Program-made: the position numbers and the translations under genes
Source of the DNA: CAZKUR01 sp964556005
GTDB lineage: Bacteria > Bacteroidota > Ignavibacteria > Ignavibacteriales > Ignavibacteriaceae
Direction of reading: 5' to 3'
NCBI GenBank assembly: GCA_964556005.1
Contig: CAZKUR010000065.1
Coordinates: 1 to 21,626, forward strand
DNA: 21,626 nucleotides
Shown here: positions 17,039 through 21,626 of the stretch, in pieces
How the letters are laid out: every line of letters begins with the position of its first letter
How positions within the stretch are numbered: the stretch's first letter is position 1
Notes under the pieces: generated by a model
The model's database searches: none
Told to the model about the DNA's origin: nothing
Seen by the model: only the letters and a program-made list of their open reading frames with translations

Positions 17039-18481
17039 TTATATATTTGGATTGAGTGGCAGGGTGATATTGAATGTCGTTCCCTTATTAAGAACGCTTT
17101 TTAGGGTTATGTCACCCTGAAAACTTTTAATAATTCCGTAGCTTACCCATAATCCAAGCCCGGTACCTTTACCCGGCTGTTTGGTAGTAAAAAACGGTTC
17201 AAAGACTTTATTTTGATTTTCTTCGGCTATTCCTTTCCCGCTATCTGAAAAAGTGATTATTACATTTTCTTCATCTACTTGGGATTTAACTGAAATTTCA
17301 TGATTGGTTTTATCCTTTGCTTCGGCAATTGCATCAACCGCATTGAGAAGAATATTTACAAAAACCTGCTGAATCTGATCGGAGATTAGCGGAAGCATGG
17401 GGATATTTTCCGCAAGGTTCGTATTAAACATAATATTTTTGGCCTTGGTTCCGACTTTTGTTATTTCGACAGCTTCACTGATATTCATATTAATATCGGT
17501 CAACTGCAATTCATAATTTGACGGCCGTGAAAAATCGACAAGATCCCTGATAATTTTTGATATTCTCGTCACCTGGCTTTTTACGAGCGATAATTTTTCT
17601 TTTATAAAAGAATCTTCGGTGGATCTTTGCGCAACCTGTACAAGTGCCGAAATAGAGGCAAGAGGATTGCCGACTTCATGTGCAATTCCTGCGGCAAGCG
17701 TTCCGATGCTTTCCATCTTCTGTGTATGAATCAATTGTTTTTCCAGAAGTCTTTTTTCGCTTAAATCTCGGTGAACTCCGAAGTATCCTGTAACATTTCC
17801 CTCGGTATCGAGAATAGGTGAAATCAATAATTGAGTATAATACGGCTCACCGTTTTTCTTACGGTTTTCAATTTCGCCGACCCAAACTTTTCCGCTTTTT
17901 ATTGTTTCCCACATATTTGCCCAGAATTTTTTTGAATTTTTCCCGCTGCCGAAAATTCTAGGATTCTTCCCCATAAGTTCTTCTTTTGAGTAACCGCTTG
18001 CCTGCTCAAACGCCTGGTTCACATATATTAAATTTCCGTCTTTGTCGGTAATCTCAAGCGGATTAACCGTGTTTTCCGCAACCTTATAAAAACGTAGCAG
18101 ATCCAAATCTTTTTTCTTTTCCTCTGTAATATCCCTTGCAAGTACGAAGCAGGCGGTTTGATTTGTCTCGGTTTCCGTATAAGGAGTAAAATTTAGAATC
18201 ACGTTTACTTTGTGGTTATCTATTAAAAAACGTGATTCGAATTTTTCACCTTTTAATAATTTGATGCTTTGTTCAAATGAATTTCTGGTTTTCTGTACAA
18301 ATTCGGGATCGATTAAATCTAAAAAATTTAAATTTGGGATTTGATGGTTATTAACATTTAATTTTATTGATGCGGAAATGTTTGACTGCAAAATTCTTCC
18401 ACTTGAATCCAATACAAAACAAATATCCTGAAGCCCGTTTAGCAGTGAGAAGTCTATTTTAAAATTCATCTTATTAATCAT
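17039..18481 (-). CDS. Soluble PAS-PAS sensor histidine kinase (NtrB-like)
   Basis: A 480-residue kinase with no transmembrane segment, so it should be cytoplasmic. PAS 1 covers about 14-118, and PAS 2 plus PAC about 130-245 (NPLEITDKDGNLIYVNQAFE ... GYFGVHRDLSEKR). The dimerisation/phosphoacceptor helix has His268 in GIAHEVGNPLASIS. The ATPase domain has N-box NILLNAVDAI (Asn380), G1 box DSGKGI (413-418) and G2 box GKGTGLGL (437-444). It phosphorylates the NtrC-type regulator that follows by 9 bp. The second PAS (YVNQAFEQASGYSKEELMG) is of the kind that can bind small ligands or sense redox, but no cofactor residue is recognisable. The ATG at 18481 has no clear ribosome site; Met5 is an alternative start. 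Confidence 0.92.
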   Translation of the reverse strand: MINKMNFKIDFSLLNGLQDICFVLDSSGRILQSNISASIKLNVNNHQIPNLNFLDLIDPEFVQKTRNSFEQSIKLLKGEKFESRFLIDNHKVNVILNFTPYTETETNQTACFVLARDITEEKKKDLDLLRFYKVAENTVNPLEITDKDGNLIYVNQAFEQASGYSKEELMGKNPRIFGSGKNSKKFWANMWETIKSGKVWVGEIENRKKNGEPYYTQLLISPILDTEGNVTGYFGVHRDLSEKRLLEKQLIHTQKMESIGTLAAGIAHEVGNPLASISALVQVAQRSTEDSFIKEKLSLVKSQVTRISKIIRDLVDFSRPSNYELQLTDINMNISEAVEITKVGTKAKNIMFNTNLAENIPMLPLISDQIQQVFVNILLNAVDAIAEAKDKTNHEISVKSQVDEENVIITFSDSGKGIAEENQNKVFEPFFTTKQPGKGTGLGLWVSYGIIKSFQGDITLKSVLNKGTTFNITLPLNPNI

Positions 18482-18622
18482 TTAAATAAAATACGATATT
18501 TATCATTATAAAAATAAAGAAAGCAACATACTAAATAAATCGGATTTATCTAACAGGGGTAAAATCAGTAGTGAAAATCCTGTATAAAATAAAAAATTCC
18601 CCGCAATTCATTTTAACAAAAC

Positions 18623-19675
18623 TTAATTTTTAATTAAACCTTTAGCCTTCATTAATTCCGCACACAAAATTGCACCACCTGCCGCTCCTCTAATTGTATT
18701 GTGAGACAATACCACAAATTTATAGTCGAATAAATTATCTTTTCTCAGCCTCCCAACCGAAGCTGCCATACCTTTATCCGTGTTTCTGTGAAGACGGGGC
18801 TGAGGATAATTTTCTTCTTCAAAATAATGAATGGGGTATTCCGGTGCACTTGGTAAATTTAGTTTTTGAGGTTCGCCTCTATAGTTTAACCATGCTTTTT
18901 TAATTTCATCAACACTAGTTTTTTCCTTCAATTTTACCTGGACGCATTCAAGATGTCCGTCGATAACCGAAACCCTGTTGCATTGTGCGCTTATTTTTAA
19001 GTCAAGATTTTCTATATGAGTTTCGTTAAGGGTTCCTAAAATTTTAAGAGGTTCGGATTCAACTTTACTTTCTTCTCCTGAAATGTACGGTACAACGTTA
19101 TCGATTGTGTCGAGACTTGAAACACCCGGATAGCCTGCACCGGATAATGCCTGCATAGTTACCACGTTAACTGCTTCGAGCCCGAAATTATCCAGCAAAG
19201 GTTTTAACGCAAGCACCAGACCAATGGTCGAACAATTCGGATTTGTTACAATACATCCTTTTTTAAAATTCTGCTTTTTTATTAACTCAAGATGATCTGA
19301 GTTTATTTCAGGAACTAATAACGGAACATTTTTATCCATCCGGTGATTTTTTGAATTTGAAACAACAATGTACCCGTTTTGAGCAAACTCTTCTTCAATT
19401 GGTCCTGCAACTGACGAATCGAGTCCCGAAAAAACCAGCCGGCATTGTAAATTTGGTTTGCATTCTTTTACTTCAAGATTTCCAGCTTTAAAATCCAACG
19501 GAGCAGAGGAAAACCAATTAACCGTGTCTTTATATATTTTACCCGAAGATCTTTCGGAAGCGGCAACTTCGACAACTTCAAACCAGGGATGATTAGTTAA
19601 TAATTCGATAAATTTTTGCCCGACGCTTCCTGTAGCGCCTAATATTCCGACCGGAATTTTATTCTCGATGTTCAT
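18623..19675 (-). CDS. asd: Aspartate-semialdehyde dehydrogenase
   Basis: A 350-residue enzyme that reduces L-aspartyl-4-phosphate to aspartate-4-semialdehyde with NADPH, the branch point for lysine/diaminopimelate, threonine and methionine synthesis in the cytoplasm. The Rossmann motif GATGSVGQ lies at 13-20, SNSKNHRM at 106-113, the catalytic Cys148 in TNPNCSTIG, the loop QALSGAGYPG at 175-184, and the second catalytic region CNRVSVIDGH with His241. The N-terminal start, the PLLVPEIN stretch and the SHNTIRGAAGGA C-terminal motif fit the archaeal/fungal-type subfamily, at full length. It is a single gene here, flanked by the signalling operon downstream and the DUF1670-like cassette upstream. 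No ribosome site is obvious. Confidence 0.93.
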   Translation of the reverse strand: MNIENKIPVGILGATGSVGQKFIELLTNHPWFEVVEVAASERSSGKIYKDTVNWFSSAPLDFKAGNLEVKECKPNLQCRLVFSGLDSSVAGPIEEEFAQNGYIVVSNSKNHRMDKNVPLLVPEINSDHLELIKKQNFKKGCIVTNPNCSTIGLVLALKPLLDNFGLEAVNVVTMQALSGAGYPGVSSLDTIDNVVPYISGEESKVESEPLKILGTLNETHIENLDLKISAQCNRVSVIDGHLECVQVKLKEKTSVDEIKKAWLNYRGEPQKLNLPSAPEYPIHYFEEENYPQPRLHRNTDKGMAASVGRLRKDNLFDYKFVVLSHNTIRGAAGGAILCAELMKAKGLIKN

Positions 19676-19810
19676 TTAAATTTAATGGGATAAAATGATA
19701 AATAAATTCAGTGCAAATATATTAAAATTTTGGATTTTGAATTGTGTAAAATGTTGAATCCACCTTAACGAGAGAGAAGGTAATCAAAACAATTTAAAAA
19801 AAGAAACGAT

Positions 19811-19835
19811 CGCATTCAAGAATTTATGAAATGCG
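19811..19835 (-). terminator. Weak hairpin with T-rich tail upstream of asd
   Basis: CGCATTCA (19811-19818) pairs with TGAAATGCG (19827-19835) with one bulge. On the minus strand it is followed within a few bases by a run of seven T residues. It could end transcription coming out of the DUF1670-like cassette, but it lies outside the cassette repeats and the stem is modest. Confidence 0.3.
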
Positions 19836-19896
19836 TTGGCTTCAATTATTACTTATTCTTAAAATAATACGTTTATACTTTTCCCTATTTACTATT

Positions 19897-19912
19897 ACGA
19901 CATTTGTCGCCT
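19897..19912 (+). repeat. Left terminal inverted repeat of the cassette
   Basis: ACGACATTTGTCGCCT, containing the near-perfect palindrome CGACA-TT-TGTCG. It lies 8 bp downstream of the stop codon of the second cassette gene and matches the inverted copy at 21606-21621 at 14 of 16 positions; the only differences are the two central bases. Confidence 0.75.
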
Positions 19913-19920
19913 TGCAATTT

Positions 19921-20724
19921 TTACTTATTTTTACCCTGAACAGGATTTAAATCATAATATAACTTAATATATTCTCTTACAACTTTCATCGTTCTTCCTG
20001 TTATTTCTTTTATTGATTTCTCATCCATTCCTTTTCTTATTAATGATTTTATTTGTTTATAATGTTTGATGTATCTGTCTACTGCATCCTGACTATGACC
20101 TGTATTTAGAACTATATCCGCCGGCGATATTCCCTGCTCATATAAACTTATTATTATACCTTTGTGCGTCGGTAAACTTCCTTGATCAAGTACGTATCCT
20201 TTTAATGGTAGTATCTCTCCTGTTTTCTTCGTATATGCATCTAAATATTTTCTTATCGTGCTCAAACTCCTATTCATCAGTACACTTAACTCTGCTCCAC
20301 TTAATAACCCTCCCTGTGCCTTCGCCGTCTTTATTAATCTTACCATCGTTTCTATATCTCTTGCTTCTCTATGTTTATAATTACTGTTCCTATCTCCCTT
20401 CTTATAATATATCCTTCTATCTACATCTTCCTTCGTTATTAATGGAAGTACTACCGTTACACTTGCATAGTCTTCTGTCTTTTTCCCATAGCTCTGACGC
20501 TGGCCGTCATCTTTCGTCGTTGTGAATACTATCTCTCCAAATCCTATCCGGTCCTTTGATGGGTAATAGTCTCTATGTAAATTCTCTATATCATCGGCCA
20601 GCATTTCAAGTACTTTTCTTGATCCTAAAATCTTATATTCACTCTCCAGTAGATGTACCACTGCTTGATGAAAGTTTCTTTTGTTTATACTCTCATATCT
20701 GTCTCGTACCGGATTTATGCTCAT
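19921..20724 (-). CDS. DUF1670-like triple helix-turn-helix protein (cassette gene 2)
   Basis: A 267-residue soluble protein that I recognise as DUF1670-like (moderate certainty). The N-terminal half (about 1-130) is charged and mixed alpha/beta with FHQAVVHLLESEYKILGSRK. The C-terminal half holds three predicted helix-turn-helix units at about 141-161 (LSGAELSVLMNRSLSTIRKYL), 198-219 (GISPADIVLNTGHSQDAVDRYI) and 233-254 (MDEKSIKEITGRTMKVVREYI). The layout GG-LLS...TI...GY...THK...H-S...RYI is shared with the upstream cassette gene, so the two are paralogues. Its start overlaps the upstream stop (TAATG) with GGGAGG seven bases before it, indicating coupled translation. A DNA-binding role is an inference from the helix-turn-helix patterns; no nuclease or recombinase residues are recognisable. 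Confidence 0.75.
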   Translation of the reverse strand: MSINPVRDRYESINKRNFHQAVVHLLESEYKILGSRKVLEMLADDIENLHRDYYPSKDRIGFGEIVFTTTKDDGQRQSYGKKTEDYASVTVVLPLITKEDVDRRIYYKKGDRNSNYKHREARDIETMVRLIKTAKAQGGLLSGAELSVLMNRSLSTIRKYLDAYTKKTGEILPLKGYVLDQGSLPTHKGIIISLYEQGISPADIVLNTGHSQDAVDRYIKHYKQIKSLIRKGMDEKSIKEITGRTMKVVREYIKLYYDLNPVQGKNK

Positions 20725-21566
20725 TATTTGCCTCCCATCATAGCTGCCTGAGGCTCTAAATTGCTCTTTTCTGTTTTTTTTAGACCTTTTCGGTAACTGT
20801 TCCTCTGTATTAGTAACTTAAGATTCTCTTTTCTTATGCTGTCTTTTTTACTTCCTTTTATTAACTGACTGTACTGCTTGACTAACGTTTCACTTACTCC
20901 TGTTACTGCACTTATTTCTTTTTCTTTATATATTCCTTTGCTCTTTGCCATCACTACTTTTGTAAAACTTTCTATGTATCTTCTTATTGCTCCTGTACTA
21001 TGATGCGTGCTTAACTTTATTTCACTGTAGGTCTTTCCATCTAAATACATTCCTATTATCTTTACCTTATGCGTTTGACCTCTACCTATGTTGTGAAGAT
21101 ATCCTCGTGTTATTACTTCTATCCCTTTTTTCTTTATCTCCTTTATATCTCTCTGTATTGTCCTTACCGTGCAGCTTAAATATTTTCCCAGATCTTCTTG
21201 ACTTAATACTCCACCCTGTTCGAATGCCTCATGGGTTATTCTTTCTATCTTTACCTGTCTTAAACTTATTCTCCCAAATTCTTTTAGTACCTCCATGTCC
21301 TCTATTCCATTATCTATTGTTAGACGTACCTTTTTCTTCTCCATCTTCTCTATTGTCTTTCCGGCTCTCTGTTCTATCTCTATGACTGTTACTTCTATCT
21401 GGCCTTCCTTTAAGATATATTCTCTTAGTAAACATTCCTTCGCCGTCAATAATATCAATGAACTTATTTTAGGAGAGAGTTCAAATGAGTTTTCTAACTC
21501 CCACATGAACTCTCCTTCCGAACTTTTTATTTGTCTTCTATTTAAATACGTCCTTCTTAGTTTCAT
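20724..21566 (-). CDS. DUF1670-like triple helix-turn-helix protein (cassette gene 1)
   Basis: A 280-residue paralogue of cassette gene 2. Predicted helix-turn-helix units lie at about 121-141 (LSQEDLGKYLSCTVRTIQRD), 178-199 (KTYSEIKLSTHHSTGAIRRYI) and 214-235 (KEKEISAVTGVSETLVKQYS). The N-terminal WELENSFELSPKISSLILL aligns with HQAVVHLLESEYKILGSRK of its partner. Start choice is uncertain. I prefer the ATG at 21566 because GAGGTG lies six bases upstream and it aligns with the partner. A longer frame starts at 21614, inside the terminal palindrome itself, without a ribosome site; a shorter start at 21506 has AAGGAGAG in front of it. The C-terminal tail (about 240-280) is basic and Gln-rich. 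The purine-rich coding strand is unlike neighbouring genes and suggests acquisition from elsewhere. Confidence 0.72.
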   Translation of the reverse strand: MKLRRTYLNRRQIKSSEGEFMWELENSFELSPKISSLILLTAKECLLREYILKEGQIEVTVIEIEQRAGKTIEKMEKKKVRLTIDNGIEDMEVLKEFGRISLRQVKIERITHEAFEQGGVLSQEDLGKYLSCTVRTIQRDIKEIKKKGIEVITRGYLHNIGRGQTHKVKIIGMYLDGKTYSEIKLSTHHSTGAIRRYIESFTKVVMAKSKGIYKEKEISAVTGVSETLVKQYSQLIKGSKKDSIRKENLKLLIQRNSYRKGLKKTEKSNLEPQAAMMGGK

Positions 21567-21605
21567 TTGGCACCTCAGTTGTTTTTGTAAATTTATCTGT
21601 TTCTG

Positions 21606-21621
21606 AGGCGACATTTGTCGT
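21606..21621 (-). repeat. Right terminal inverted repeat of the cassette
   Basis: Read on the minus strand this is ACGACAAATGTCGCCT, the inverted partner of 19897-19912. It contains the perfect palindrome CGACAAATGTCG apart from its central AA. The ATG of the longest reading frame of cassette gene 1 lies in the centre of this repeat. Only five bases of flank remain before the window ends, so I cannot see what lies beyond. Confidence 0.75.
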
Positions 21622-21626
21622 TATTT

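Larger units (their letters stand above)
19897..21621 (-). mobile_element. Candidate DUF1670-like cassette bounded by palindromic inverted repeats
   Basis: A 1,725-bp unit. The ends are 16-bp inverted repeats, ACGACATTTGTCGCCT at 19897-19912 and the inverted ACGACAAATGTCGCCT form at 21606-21621, identical except for the two central bases. Each contains the palindrome CGACA-NN-TGTCG. Between them lie only two overlapping minus-strand genes, with 8 bp between the left repeat and the last stop codon. TATT occurs just outside both ends (19893-19896 and 21622-21625) and could be a 4-bp target duplication, though this is weak evidence in AT-rich DNA. The coding strand is strikingly purine-rich compared with neighbouring genes. 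No DDE, HUH, serine or tyrosine recombinase motif is visible. Confidence 0.55.

Noticed and set aside
20205..21385. Long Leu/Ser-rich plus-strand frames across the cassette
   Set aside because: They are antisense shadows of the purine-rich minus-strand genes: the C/T-rich complement encodes Leu, Ser and Pro in any frame.
21568..21583. TGGCACCTCAGTTGTT on the plus strand resembles a sigma-54 promoter
   Set aside because: The -12 GC is missing (TTGT), and the sequence is explained by the ribosome site and leader of the minus-strand gene.
1..21626. CRISPR arrays, tRNA and rRNA genes
   Set aside because: No regularly spaced repeats, tRNA cloverleaf signature or rRNA sequence was seen anywhere in the window.

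Overview
The window is AT-rich DNA that looks like a member of the Ignavibacteria/Bacteroidota (FCB) lineage. The clearest marker is the secreted protein at 6557-8239, which ends in a type IX secretion sorting domain with the QNYPNPFNPST signature common in Ignavibacteria. A GldA/GldF/GldG-like ABC operon and AAGGAGG-type ribosome sites are consistent with this. The assignment comes from motif recognition, not from a database search.

Layout. 1-199 may hold the broken 3' remnant of a gene. 362-3279 (+) is a two-gene operon: an APC permease fused to two UspA-like domains, and a small MscS/CmpX-type membrane protein. 3437-5329 (+) is a large TlpA/thioredoxin lipoprotein with a terminator. 5382-6288 (-) holds a 32-residue single-helix microprotein too short for routine gene calling and a PAP2-fold membrane protein with altered catalytic motifs. 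6557-8239 (+) is a six-Asp-box secreted T9SS cargo protein followed by two unusual hairpins. 8415-8789 (-) is a small membrane protein. 9066-10445 (+) is an exported DUF4139-like protein. 10518-14662 (-) is a compact four-gene ABC-2 operon (ATPase, permease, GldG-like, DUF4340), and a bidirectional terminator separates it from the DUF4139 gene. 15066-18481 (-) is a signalling block: a soluble PAS-PAS histidine kinase, an NtrC-type sigma-54 activator, and an orphan receiver protein preceded by a near-consensus sigma-54 promoter, which suggests a kinase-to-activator-to-receiver cascade. 18623-19675 (-) is aspartate-semialdehyde dehydrogenase.

The most unusual part is 19897-21621. This 1.7-kb cassette holds two overlapping, paralogous, triple-helix-turn-helix proteins (DUF1670-like) and is bounded by 16-bp inverted repeats, each built on a CGACA-NN-TGTCG palindrome. 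A possible 4-bp TATT duplication lies just outside each end. The coding strand is far more purine-rich than in the neighbouring genes. No known transposase or recombinase catalytic motif is visible. It is the best candidate in this window for an undescribed mobile or self-regulating element.
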